Shown piece after piece: positions 9,835 to 19,098 of a DNA stretch of 64,000 nucleotides. The position numbers and the translations under genes are program-made. The notes beneath the pieces were generated by a model. It made no database searches and was not told the DNA's origin. It worked only from the letters and a program-made list of their open reading frames with translations. Every line of letters begins with the position of its first letter. Within the stretch, counting starts at the first letter, position 1. The DNA is from Bacteroidota bacterium (GTDB lineage Bacteria; Bacteroidota; Ignavibacteria; Palsa-1295). The stretch covers positions 434,001 through 498,000 of the forward strand of contig JAFDZW010000005.1 of NCBI GenBank assembly GCA_018266755.1. The letters run 5' to 3'.

Positions 9835-12648
9835 ATGCGAACCCTTACCCTGTGTGCGCTGCTGATACTCGCAGCGACAAGTCTTTTCGCACAACCGGCC
9901 TCGCAGTGGGTTGTGGTACAGCGAAGCTCGAATGGAATTCCATCGGTATTGGTACCTCGTACCCCCGTGCCGCTTGCTCAGCACCCCATCTCAACGCAAT
10001 CAACGCGAACTCTGACGGATGATGTACGGGAAATGGCGGCTTCTTTGTCGAGCAGTGTTCTCAATATTCCATCTGGCATTTCGCTTATCGAACCGGCTGC
10101 GACCACAATCAACAATACAACAGATTTTACCATTGCTGCTGCCGCGAACGGGATTGCGATCCGCGATGCACACTTGATCCTGACGGTCGGTTCTCTCAAT
10201 CGCTCGGTGATCGCCGTCCGGAATTCCATCCCCACATATTCGCCTGTCTCACAAGAGGCTTCGGTGTCGGCGGTCGATGCGACTCGCACTGCTCTCGACG
10301 CGCTCGGTGCAGGTGCCGTGGTCTCTTCAGATCCTGCGTTGGTCTATGTTCGCAACGACTCGCATCGGATGCTTGATCTGTGCTATGATATTCGCACGAA
10401 GGATAGTAATGGGATGAGCTGGCGAATCACTGTCAATGCGACAACCGGAGCGGTCACAGAACGCCGGCAACTTGCCCATTTCTTTGGTGGTGATGAAGCG
10501 GCGACCCCGCTCGCCCAGACAGCAGTTGTGCAAGGAAAAGTACATTTAAAGATTCCTACCGATACACTCACACTGGTAACGTTGCCGTTCGTCATGGTCG
10601 CCAATGGAGCAGACACGATCGTTGCAGATTCAGCAGGCCGTTTTAGCGTCCCCGCGAAGGGGTCGAATTTGATCGCGTCATTGCGTTCGCCATATACAGC
10701 CGTCGTAAACAACGTTGCCGGATCGAAATCGGCATCGCTTAGTGCGAATCTGCCGCTTGCCGCAACGAACCTACTCTTTAACAATACCAATAGTGACGTT
10801 GCGGAGCTCGATGCGTACCATACCGTAAACGGAGCTCGCAGCTATATCCACCGCATCGATACGGCATTGCATCGTATCGATCAGTTCTTGCTGGTTAATG
10901 TCAACTTCAATTCGGCATGTAACGCATTTTACGACCCGCCCACCGTCTCGCTAACGTTCTTCTCCGCCGGCAACGGCTGCGTCAATACAGCGGAAATCGC
11001 CGATGTCGTCCAGCATGAGTTTGGGCATCGGACACAGCATGCCATTTATGCGACGGTTTTCGGTCAGGATAGCGACATCGTGAATTCGTCGCTCGGTGAA
11101 GGCTTTGCAGATGTGTATAGTGCGTTTATGCGCGACGAGCCACAAATTGGCATCGGGTTTCAAGGTACCGGAACAGAGTTACGTAACTGCGATAACACTC
11201 TAAAATGGCCGACCGATTTGTCTATCGATCCGCACGCCAATGGCAGCATCGTAGCCGGTGCGTTTTGGGATCTGCGCAAGTTGATCGGGCTCGACACGGC
11301 GACGCATTTATTTCAACAAGCACTTTGGCATACGCCGGACGCACCGGACGTATTCTCCGACCAAGCACTACAGGAAGCGTTTGTGAATACGCTGCTGGCG
11401 ACACTCATCGCCGATGACAACGACAACAATCTGACGAACGGAACCCCGCATACCAAACAGATTCTGACCGCCTTTGCCAAGCATAATATCACGCTGAGCA
11501 GCCTGATCTCTCTCGACGTGCCGCAGCTTCCCGATCAAGATACCGGCTCGTTCCCCTATCCCATCAGTATTGGTGCAACATATAGCGGACCGGTAGGATC
11601 GATCGACACGAACTCGCTGACGCTTTATTATAGTATCGACAAAGGCAAAACATATAGTCACATTGCTTGTGCCCCGCATCAATCATCCTTTATCTCGTTG
11701 ATCCCTCCTCAGCCGGCAGGGTCAGTCGTACTATACTACGTCGCTGCAAAACTGAATATCAGCAACGACAGTATCGTTGCACCTACGATTCCGTATTCGT
11801 TTCTGGTCGGATACAAGACGCTCGTAAGCGATCCGTGTGAGACGAACACGGGATGGAGCACGAGCTTACCGAACGACGCTGCATCAACCGGACTTTGGGA
11901 ATTGGCGAAGCCGGTCGGCACATATCAATACCCTTCGACACCGCCGTTTTTCATCCAGCAGGATACCGACCATTCTCCAAATGGAGTAATGTGTTACGTG
12001 ACTGGCAATAAGAACGCGCAACAAACAGACATACGGAATCCGTCAACAGACGACGTCGATGGTGGAGCAACAACCCTTACAACCCCCAATTTCCAATTCG
12101 ACACCCTGCGCAATCCCGTATTCCGTTACTGGTACTACTATTCGAACGACCAAGGTAGTAATCCGGGATCGGCCTCATGGGTAGTCAAAGTAAGTTTTGA
12201 CAGCGGGGCTCATTGGCGGACCGTTGTCAACTCTCCTACGTCGACCGACGGGTGGACACAGGTCGCTCTGCGTTTATCCGATTATGGAAAGCCGACCCGA
12301 CAGGTACAATTCCAATTCGTCGCAAGCGATTATCTCGGCTCTCTCGTCGAAGCCGGTATCGACGACATCGAACTGCTCGATGTCATTCCCCCGACTTCGG
12401 GAGTTCCGAATACGATTGGCGAGAAAGCGCTCGCAGTCTTTCCTAATCCCGTCGTCTCAGGCGCGGTGTTGCATGTGAATGATGAAGCCTCGGTTCTGAC
12501 GCTAACCGATGTTACAGGGCGACTTATTACCAGCGGTCGAGGTATTAGACTCCGGATCCCGGATACTACTCCGTCGGGTGCATATCTGCTACGCGTCGAG
12601 ACCCCGGACGGGCATTCAGCGCTCCGGTCGGTGATCGTAACGAAGTAA
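9835..12648 (+). CDS. Secreted zinc metalloprotease with T9SS sorting domain
   Basis: A 937-residue exported protein: signal peptide in the first 20 residues (cleavage near FAQ), a propeptide-like N-terminal half, then a gluzincin-type active site HEFGH (residues 394-398) followed by GEGFADVY with Glu422 as likely third zinc ligand. Spacing and surroundings recall the M36/thermolysin-like clan; I cannot fix the family. Downstream sequence looks like Ig/MAM-like beta-sandwich modules. The end carries a type A T9SS domain starting at VFPNP and finishing SVIVTK, so the protein should be exported by T9SS and anchored or released at the surface. Strong terminator after the stop. Confidence 0.85.
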   Translation: MRTLTLCALLILAATSLFAQPASQWVVVQRSSNGIPSVLVPRTPVPLAQHPISTQSTRTLTDDVREMAASLSSSVLNIPSGISLIEPAATTINNTTDFTIAAAANGIAIRDAHLILTVGSLNRSVIAVRNSIPTYSPVSQEASVSAVDATRTALDALGAGAVVSSDPALVYVRNDSHRMLDLCYDIRTKDSNGMSWRITVNATTGAVTERRQLAHFFGGDEAATPLAQTAVVQGKVHLKIPTDTLTLVTLPFVMVANGADTIVADSAGRFSVPAKGSNLIASLRSPYTAVVNNVAGSKSASLSANLPLAATNLLFNNTNSDVAELDAYHTVNGARSYIHRIDTALHRIDQFLLVNVNFNSACNAFYDPPTVSLTFFSAGNGCVNTAEIADVVQHEFGHRTQHAIYATVFGQDSDIVNSSLGEGFADVYSAFMRDEPQIGIGFQGTGTELRNCDNTLKWPTDLSIDPHANGSIVAGAFWDLRKLIGLDTATHLFQQALWHTPDAPDVFSDQALQEAFVNTLLATLIADDNDNNLTNGTPHTKQILTAFAKHNITLSSLISLDVPQLPDQDTGSFPYPISIGATYSGPVGSIDTNSLTLYYSIDKGKTYSHIACAPHQSSFISLIPPQPAGSVVLYYVAAKLNISNDSIVAPTIPYSFLVGYKTLVSDPCETNTGWSTSLPNDAASTGLWELAKPVGTYQYPSTPPFFIQQDTDHSPNGVMCYVTGNKNAQQTDIRNPSTDDVDGGATTLTTPNFQFDTLRNPVFRYWYYYSNDQGSNPGSASWVVKVSFDSGAHWRTVVNSPTSTDGWTQVALRLSDYGKPTRQVQFQFVASDYLGSLVEAGIDDIELLDVIPPTSGVPNTIGEKALAVFPNPVVSGAVLHVNDEASVLTLTDVTGRLITSGRGIRLRIPDTTPSGAYLLRVETPDGHSALRSVIVTK

Positions 12649-12673
12649 GGCTCCGCAAGTATTCTATACGACC

Positions 12674-12707
12674 CAGCCCGCGACCGATCTCACTCGGTCG
12701 CGGGCTG
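12674..12707 (+). terminator. Terminator after the metalloprotease
   Basis: Perfect 14-bp GC-rich stem (CAGCCCGCGACCGA and complement) with a 6-nt loop, followed by TTCGTCTTTT. It also lies just downstream of the converging small gene that stops at 12744. Confidence 0.85.
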
Positions 12708-12743
12708 TTCGTCTTTTCACCTCGATAACACAAAACGATAGTC

Positions 12744-13106
12744 TCAGATCATCGACTTCCGCGAACTCGACGGATAGACTCGATATACGATCTTGCGGAT
12801 CGTGTCGAACTGCAAGTATGGGTACATATCACGAAGTGCGGAAATGGCTTCGGCCGTGCGCATGTGCGATTCTGCTTTGAGCTTCAGAAACATCTGTCGG
12901 ATGATATAATCGCGAAGTGATTTCTCATTGAGCAAATCGTTTTGGCGCAACAACGAGTACACTTCGTCACTGACGAGTTCTGCCAGCGGATTGGAAATTC
13001 CATTCTGGAATTGGTTACGGACCGACCCGAGATCATCGGGAGTCGAGAAGGAGTTGACGATCGCCGCTTCGCGAGCGGCTACATCTGCACTGATTCGGGT
13101 TTGCAT
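12744..13106 (-). CDS. Small predicted helical protein of unknown function
   Basis: I do not recognise it. The start at 13106 is preferred because AAAGAGGA lies about 10 nt upstream; an in-frame ATG at 13148 would add 14 residues with no ribosome binding site. The 120-residue product has no signal peptide or membrane segment, is predicted mostly helical, and ends with a basic segment. Its last 50 residues (AISALRDMYPYL then FDTIRKIVYRVYP) could form a helix-turn-helix, which would fit a small regulator, but this is a guess. Single gene between two terminators. Confidence 0.65.
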   Translation of the reverse strand: MQTRISADVAAREAAIVNSFSTPDDLGSVRNQFQNGISNPLAELVSDEVYSLLRQNDLLNEKSLRDYIIRQMFLKLKAESHMRTAEAISALRDMYPYLQFDTIRKIVYRVYPSSSRKSMI

Positions 13107-13342
13107 AGTCGTAGAATCCTCTTTGATTGATGAATGACGGTTCGACATTCAGTCCGCTATCCTGGACCGATCTGTGGCCTACCCACATCTCGGTTGTCAG
13201 TTCAATTCAACACCAGGCACAGACAGAAAAAACAGTATCAAAGAGAATAGTACGCTATCGATTGAATTTATTAAAAGCCTCGTGCGAGAAATACATATCT
13301 CCTCGCACATATATAAGTACCCACAACATGCCAATTTGTTAC
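13107..13342. other. AT-rich gap between small gene and BNR protein
   Basis: No gene seen. More AT-rich than the surroundings; it should hold the promoter of the small gene that starts at 13106, but no clear box is visible. Confidence 0.35.
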
Positions 13343-13374
13343 AAAAAAAATTAGGGCACAATACTGTGCCCTAA
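13343..13374 (-). terminator. Terminator for the BNR-propeller gene
   Basis: Perfect 10-bp stem TTAGGGCACA/TGTGCCCTAA, 4-nt loop, followed on the minus strand by eight Ts. It lies about 97 nt after the stop at 13471, leaving an unusually long 3' untranslated region. Confidence 0.85.
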
Positions 13375-13470
13375 TTTATCTCGCAATTGTTTGGCTAAAC
13401 CAACCCATCTAACCGCTTATTTATCAGCCTATTAAGCGCGGCAACCTGAGAATCTCAACCTCCGGTTTGA

Positions 13471-16008
13471 TCAACTGCCGCTAACTACCAAGTGTGCTGT
13501 TACGGCCTTGCCGTTCTGCGTCATAACGATGGTGTATGACCCAGCGATCTCCGGTGTGGCGAATGCTACCGTATGGGAGCCTGTCTCGCTATACTCATTT
13601 GCAATCGTCCTGAGCTCGCGTCCGGCTTCGTCAAAGAGTCTCATGTTCATCCACCCAGGGTTGTTTGTGGAGTACCGGATTATCACATTTCCTGCTCGAA
13701 CCGCCGGATTCGGCGCAATCGTCGAAATCGAAAGAGGAACATCGGCGACAGTTTGTGGTACATCGACCGTGGTGCGCGGAAGGTCGGTAATGTTCAAGCT
13801 ATACATACCGCGACCGTACGTCGTTGCAAGCAGATAGGAAGGCGATGAACCACGAACGCGCAGCTTATTGACTTGGACAAGCGGAATCCCGTCGGTCAGA
13901 GCTTCCCACGTTACACCGCCATCAATCGAACGCATTACCCCGAGGGTATGGCCAAGGAATAAGTCTCCATTTGGCGCGCGTGCAATGGCACGGTAGTCGA
14001 GGTTTGGCAACCCCACCGCGGGATAGCTCCAGGTGCTGCCGTAATCGTTCGACTCCGCAAAATGATGTCCGCCAAATCCTGAGATCGCTACCCAAACGTG
14101 TCCTGCATCTTTGGGATCACTTGCCCAATCGGAGATCGTCCCGAGCGAGCTAACGGTACTCTTGGTCCAAGCGCCAAGGGTGGCTTCCTTCGTCACGTAT
14201 GACGTCCCACCGGCGCTGCAATACACCACCGCAGAGTTGGCAGCGGGAACGTGTACGGTAGACGTAGTATTTAGTGAAGGCTTCGTCCCACTCTTTGAAA
14301 TCGAGTTCAACGTGTTCGCTCCGTCTGTGGTATAATAGACATTCGCTCCGCCGGCGATAGCAACTACCGAAGGATCTGACTCGCATACGTCATAGTACAT
14401 GTAGAACGGGACCCCTTCGTTTAGCAATGGGCAGCCGTTTGGAATCACGTTATGATCGCCTCGCGGTCCGATGTCCCATGTTTCGCCGCCATCAGGAGAG
14501 CGTTGCAGTGATGCACTCACATACGTTGAGTAGCAGACAAGGCCATCGATCTGATCAACATAGCAACGGCCACCGTCGCCACCTACTTTCTGTGTGAAGG
14601 TCGTACCAGTCATCGCGTTTGTCTTGCTCACGCCATTATCCTGCGCACCGCCAAGAGCGAACGTGAAGTTCTTATCGGCATCACCACCGACAAACAGTAG
14701 TGTAGCGAGCCCCGAATTGCGCGGAGACCACGTCTTGCCATTATCACCGCTTTGAAATACACCACCGTCAGTGAGTGCCCAGAGGCCGCCACCGCCATAC
14801 GTCAGCACGTGAATATCTGCGTGGGTGTAGTTGGTCCCGCCCGGAGCAGAGGTCCAGTCGGTCTTATACGGGAATGATGTGCCACCATTCGCCGAAGCAT
14901 AGATGTCCAGCCCGCCGACAATCACATAGTTCGGGCTCGATGGGCTCACTGCACATGCATTGTCATAGAACGACTGCTGAGACATATACCCGCCCCCCGG
15001 GTTCGTAGTGATTGACCAAGTCTTACCCGAATCGACGGACATCGCTACACCAAGTGAGTTACCGCTGCTAATCGGAGGCGGTGGCAATCCGATGCTTGCA
15101 TAAATAATCGCGGAGTTCTTCATTGACATTCCTAATGTCACTGTGTATTTCGAAGTAAGATTAGCGGCAACATCTCCTGTCCACGTATCGCCATAATCAG
15201 CGGATATCTTGATCACCCCCGCGCCGCCGGCGATCAAGCGATTCGGATTGTTCGGATCGATGATCATGTGCGTCGTACCGCTCTGAGGAAGCACTTTCTT
15301 CCATGTCTGACCACCATCCTCGCTACGACGGATACCATCGTTTGCGGTGGTATAGAGTCGTGAAGTGGTCACCGGATCGATCAAGACCTGGTAAATTAAT
15401 GAGCCGACCTGATTGGTACTGGCAATGTGAGTCCAGTTCAAGCCACCATCAACCGACTTGAACATACCGTCACCTTTGCTAAGCTCACCGTCGTTGCCAG
15501 TGTATAGATCGCCGGTTCCCACATACACAATACTGTCGTTGGTCGGATCGACGGCTACGCTACCCATGGCATTCGTGGTGAAATTCGGATCGTTGACCGG
15601 CACCCATTTGCCACCGCTGTTCGTGGATTTGAACAGTCCTCCGCCGCTCGTAGTGAGATAGATATACGCAGGGTGCTGCTTTGAAAATCCCAGTCCGGTC
15701 GGACGTCCGCTCACGACTCCGTCAAGTGCTCCACCAACCTGTTTCCACGCCGGCGTCACAGCCTGGAGCATCATCGCTTTTGAACGCGGAATGGCTGAGA
15801 ATTCCTTCTGTGCTTGGCGACGCGCTTCGGCAATGTTGGTGTCCGGCCCGGACTTTTCCCACGTTGCCCAATATTCTGCCGCCTTTTGGAAGTTCTGATG
15901 CTCGCCCCAATCTTCATCAGGCATAGCAACCCCTTGGGCACCCGCAATACGAGCGAAGAAACTCAATGACACAACAAGGACCGTAACGATTGACGTTTTT
16001 TTCTTCAT
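13471..16008 (-). CDS. Secreted BNR/sortilin-type beta-propeller protein with T9SS sorting domain
   Basis: An 845-residue exported protein. The ATG at 16008 (MKKKTSIVTVL) has GGAG eight nt upstream; the ATG at 16041 lacks one. The signal peptide ends near AGA-QG. The body contains many repeats of the BNR Asp-box type (S-x-D-x-G-x-x-W, for example SVDGGLNWT, SEDGGQTWK, SVDSGKTWS, SPDGGETWD), which build two-propeller sortilin/VPS10-like folds. The C-terminus is a type A T9SS domain beginning APNPAVRAG. Catalytic activity is not evident; such proteins are usually annotated as glycosyl hydrolase-like or photosystem-stability-like. Confidence 0.85.
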   Translation of the reverse strand: MKKKTSIVTVLVVSLSFFARIAGAQGVAMPDEDWGEHQNFQKAAEYWATWEKSGPDTNIAEARRQAQKEFSAIPRSKAMMLQAVTPAWKQVGGALDGVVSGRPTGLGFSKQHPAYIYLTTSGGGLFKSTNSGGKWVPVNDPNFTTNAMGSVAVDPTNDSIVYVGTGDLYTGNDGELSKGDGMFKSVDGGLNWTHIASTNQVGSLIYQVLIDPVTTSRLYTTANDGIRRSEDGGQTWKKVLPQSGTTHMIIDPNNPNRLIAGGAGVIKISADYGDTWTGDVAANLTSKYTVTLGMSMKNSAIIYASIGLPPPPISSGNSLGVAMSVDSGKTWSITTNPGGGYMSQQSFYDNACAVSPSSPNYVIVGGLDIYASANGGTSFPYKTDWTSAPGGTNYTHADIHVLTYGGGGLWALTDGGVFQSGDNGKTWSPRNSGLATLLFVGGDADKNFTFALGGAQDNGVSKTNAMTGTTFTQKVGGDGGRCYVDQIDGLVCYSTYVSASLQRSPDGGETWDIGPRGDHNVIPNGCPLLNEGVPFYMYYDVCESDPSVVAIAGGANVYYTTDGANTLNSISKSGTKPSLNTTSTVHVPAANSAVVYCSAGGTSYVTKEATLGAWTKSTVSSLGTISDWASDPKDAGHVWVAISGFGGHHFAESNDYGSTWSYPAVGLPNLDYRAIARAPNGDLFLGHTLGVMRSIDGGVTWEALTDGIPLVQVNKLRVRGSSPSYLLATTYGRGMYSLNITDLPRTTVDVPQTVADVPLSISTIAPNPAVRAGNVIIRYSTNNPGWMNMRLFDEAGRELRTIANEYSETGSHTVAFATPEIAGSYTIVMTQNGKAVTAHLVVSGS

Positions 16009-16153
16009 GAATCCATCTCCATTTAAGATTATTGCAAACAATACACCGTAAAGAACGGTTTATTGCATGTTCAGCGGTAGTGCTTCAATCTGACGTGCGG
16101 GCGGCTCCCGTGATTGTTGTACTCCCTACTCTAAAGACACAAATCTCGATCAA

Positions 16154-17815
16154 ATGTCTCATCGAATTGGTACACCGATCGATCGCTCTCGTGAGCCATA
16201 CTCGTTATATTACGATTTTCACACCAACGAGTTACGAAAGCTTTCAGCGCTCGAAGCTACCACACGGCTCGGGGGCGGAAAGAAAAACATTGAGAAACAG
16301 CATGAAAAAAATAAGCTAACGGCCCGTGAACGCATTGATCTGCTTATCGATGCAGATAGCAGATTCGAAGAGATCGGTCTATTTGCCGCTCACGGAATGT
16401 ATGAAGATGAGGGCGGCGCTCCTTCTGCAGGCGTTGTAACCGGCATCGGCCGCGTTGGCGGGAAATTATGCGTCATCGTCGCCAACGATGCGACCGTCAA
16501 GGCCGGAGCTTGGTTTCCGATGGCTGGGAAAAAGAATTTACGGGCTCAGGAAATTTCGATCGAGAACCGTCTTCCGATCATCTATCTGGTTGATTCTGCA
16601 GGGGTTTACCTCCCAATGCAGGACGAGATCTTCCCGGATAAGGAGCATTTCGGGCGCATATTCCGCAATAACGCGGTCATGAGCAGCATGGGAATCGTCC
16701 AGATCGCTGCCATAATGGGCCCTTGCGTAGCCGGCGGGGCGTATTTGCCAATAATGTCGGACGAAGCTCTCATTGTCGAAGGCACCGGCCACGTTTTTCT
16801 CGCCGGAAGCGCGCTGGTCGAGGCGGCGATCGGAGAAAAGATCGATAACGAGTCGCTCGGGGGTGCACGCGTGCATTGTGAAATTTCCGGCGTGACCGAT
16901 TACAAGATGCCAAATGATCAAGTCTGTATCGAAACAATCCGCTCGATCATGGACAAAATGGGTGATAAACCGCGAGCCGGTTTCAACCGAATCGCGTCCA
17001 CCCCTCCCCTCCTTCCGGCTGACGACCTTCTTGCGCTCTTGCCAACAGCGACGAACAAGCCATACGACACGCATGAGGTTATTGCCCGAATTGTCGACAA
17101 TTCGGAGATCGACGAATATAAAGCGGACTACGGCAAGACAATCGTCACTGCGTATGCCCGCATCGATGGTTGGGCAGTGGGGATCGTCGCAAATCAACGA
17201 AAGATTGTCAAGAACGCCAAAGGTGAAATGCAAGTCGGCGGCGTGATCTATTCCGATTCCGCTGACAAGGCCGCTCGGTTTATCATGAACTGCAATCAGC
17301 AGATGATCCCGCTTGTGTTTTTGCAGGACGTCACCGGCTTCATGGTCGGTTCGCGAAGCGAGCACGGCGGCATCATCAAAGATGGTGCAAAAATGGTGAA
17401 TGCCGTTGCCAACTCCGTTGTACCGAAGTTCACGTTCATGATCGGCAACTCCTACGGAGCCGGTAATTATGCCATGTGTGGAAAGGCGTATGACCCACGG
17501 CTGATTTTTAGCTGGCACAATGCACAGCTTGCGGTGATGGGTGGTGCGCAGGCTTCGAAGACATTGTTGACACTCAAGGTCGCAACCTTGGCCAAGCACG
17601 GCGAGAAAATCACCCCGGAGAAAGAGCAAGCCCTTCTGGCCGAGATCCAGCAACGATATTCCGATCAGTCCGGTCCGTTGTATGGTGCTGCTCGCCTATG
17701 GACCGACGGGATTATCGACCCACGCCGAACACGAGAAATCATCTCGCTCGGTATCGAGATGGCCTCTCACAATCCGGACATCCCGAAGTTCAATCCGGGC
17801 GTGATCCAAACCTGA
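16154..17815 (+). CDS. Acyl-CoA carboxylase carboxyltransferase (beta) subunit, MccB-like
   Basis: A 553-residue carboxyltransferase of the crotonase superfamily that moves CO2 from biotin to an acyl-CoA. The sequence (GGGKKNIEKQHEKNKLTARE, LPMQDEIFPDKEHFGRIF, GPCVAGGAYLP, GNSYGAGNYAMCG) fits methylcrotonyl-CoA carboxylase beta subunits best, with propionyl- or geranyl-CoA carboxylases as alternatives. No biotin carboxylase/biotin carrier gene and no leucine catabolism genes are nearby, so the partner must be elsewhere. It converges with the MFS gene with only 8 bp between stops and no visible terminator. Confidence 0.88.
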   Translation: MSHRIGTPIDRSREPYSLYYDFHTNELRKLSALEATTRLGGGKKNIEKQHEKNKLTARERIDLLIDADSRFEEIGLFAAHGMYEDEGGAPSAGVVTGIGRVGGKLCVIVANDATVKAGAWFPMAGKKNLRAQEISIENRLPIIYLVDSAGVYLPMQDEIFPDKEHFGRIFRNNAVMSSMGIVQIAAIMGPCVAGGAYLPIMSDEALIVEGTGHVFLAGSALVEAAIGEKIDNESLGGARVHCEISGVTDYKMPNDQVCIETIRSIMDKMGDKPRAGFNRIASTPPLLPADDLLALLPTATNKPYDTHEVIARIVDNSEIDEYKADYGKTIVTAYARIDGWAVGIVANQRKIVKNAKGEMQVGGVIYSDSADKAARFIMNCNQQMIPLVFLQDVTGFMVGSRSEHGGIIKDGAKMVNAVANSVVPKFTFMIGNSYGAGNYAMCGKAYDPRLIFSWHNAQLAVMGGAQASKTLLTLKVATLAKHGEKITPEKEQALLAEIQQRYSDQSGPLYGAARLWTDGIIDPRRTREIISLGIEMASHNPDIPKFNPGVIQT

Positions 17816-17823
17816 GGGGCAGA

Positions 17824-19014
17824 TTATTTCTTATCTACAAGGAATACGAGCAATACGCTCGCCAATACAGCGCACCCTGCACCGACGGAGAACGCGGCCG
17901 CAGGACCAAGCACCTGCCAGAGTGCCCCAAAGCCGACACTCGCCGGAAGTGCACTCAGACCAATCACCATATTGAAGTAGCCATATGCCGCTCCGCGCCT
18001 GTCTGCCGGCACCAAATCGGCCACAAATGCTTTCTCGACCCCTTCTGTAAGCCCGTAATACAGCCCGTAGAGCACAAAGAGCAGCGATACGATCGACGAA
18101 GATTCAGCGACCGCAAACCCGAGGTAGATCGCTCCGTAAAGCATCCATCCGAGAACAATCACTCGCTTCTTTCCGAGGCGGTCAGCGATGAGACCTGCAG
18201 GATACGCCGACACGGTCGTAACGAGGTTAAAGAGTGCAACTAACAGAAAGATCTCGCTCGGATGCAGCCCCGCAGCACTCGAGCGCAGCAACAGAAATGC
18301 ATCGCTCGACATCCCGAGTGAGAACACAAACAGTATCAACAGATACCGTTTAAAGTAGGATGAGAACCCATCTCGCATGTTGGCTCGCTGCCTACTCCCA
18401 CCGGAACTCCCGTGGAGCTTAACATCACGGACGAATAGCGCAAGGAGTATGACGGAAATAACGGACGGGACGGACGCTACAATGATCAGCGTCTTAAATG
18501 TGTCTCGCGAGATTGACAGTGACGAATCGCTCGTAAACAACGCAGCCACTGCTGCCGCGAGCAATGCGCCGATCACTGCGCCGAGCGGATCGAGCGTCCG
18601 TTGAATGCCAAATGCGCGACCTCGGTTACGTGAATCGACCGAATCGGCGATCAAGGCGTCACGCGGAGCGGTCCGGATGCCCTTTCCCGCGCGGTCGAGG
18701 AAACGGCTGACAAGCGGAAGTACCCAGGTGTTTGTCCAAAACAGCAGTGGCCGAGCCACTGCTGTAAGCGAATAGCCAAACAGAGTCGGCCCCTTCCGTG
18801 TCCGGAAACGGTCGCTATACCATCCGGAGACGAGCTTTAGCACAGAAGACGTCGTGTCAGCGATCCCTTCGATCAATCCGACAATCGTTGCGCTCACACC
18901 AAGCGTCGCCGAAAGGAACAGCGGGAGTGCACGAGTAACGATCTCGCCGCTAATATCATTGAACAGGCTCGCGATACCCAGCCAGATAATATTCGGATGG
19001 AGTCGTTCTTTCAT
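17824..19014 (-). CDS. MFS transporter
   Basis: A 396-residue inner-membrane protein with about 12 hydrophobic segments and the MFS signature loop between segments 2 and 3 (GWYSDRFRTRKGP), echoed between segments 8 and 9 (GLIADRLGKKRV). The N-terminal block (ASLFNDISGEIVTRALPLFL) is typical of a bacterial MFS subgroup often annotated as permease of unknown substrate. Substrate cannot be read from the sequence. Stands alone. Confidence 0.88.
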   Translation of the reverse strand: MKERLHPNIIWLGIASLFNDISGEIVTRALPLFLSATLGVSATIVGLIEGIADTTSSVLKLVSGWYSDRFRTRKGPTLFGYSLTAVARPLLFWTNTWVLPLVSRFLDRAGKGIRTAPRDALIADSVDSRNRGRAFGIQRTLDPLGAVIGALLAAAVAALFTSDSSLSISRDTFKTLIIVASVPSVISVILLALFVRDVKLHGSSGGSRQRANMRDGFSSYFKRYLLILFVFSLGMSSDAFLLLRSSAAGLHPSEIFLLVALFNLVTTVSAYPAGLIADRLGKKRVIVLGWMLYGAIYLGFAVAESSSIVSLLFVLYGLYYGLTEGVEKAFVADLVPADRRGAAYGYFNMVIGLSALPASVGFGALWQVLGPAAAFSVGAGCAVLASVLLVFLVDKK

Positions 19015-19042
19015 TGATAGAATCTAACAACCCATAGAAAAC

Positions 19043-19076
19043 AATAAAGCCGAGGTCAAACGACCTCGGCTTTATT
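19043..19076. terminator. Strong terminator after the DUF4397 lipoprotein gene
   Basis: Perfect 15-bp stem AATAAAGCCGAGGTC with a 4-nt loop (AAAC). It lies 23 nt past the stop at 19099 on the minus strand and before the MFS gene. Confidence 0.85.
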
Positions 19077-19098
19077 CGAAACAATCACTTCTACGACG

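Noticed and set aside
16538-17653. Long open frame (371 codons) antisense to the acyl-CoA carboxylase gene
   Set aside because: The opposite strand encodes a clearly conserved enzyme across the same span; the antisense product has no family features. Caused by codon bias.
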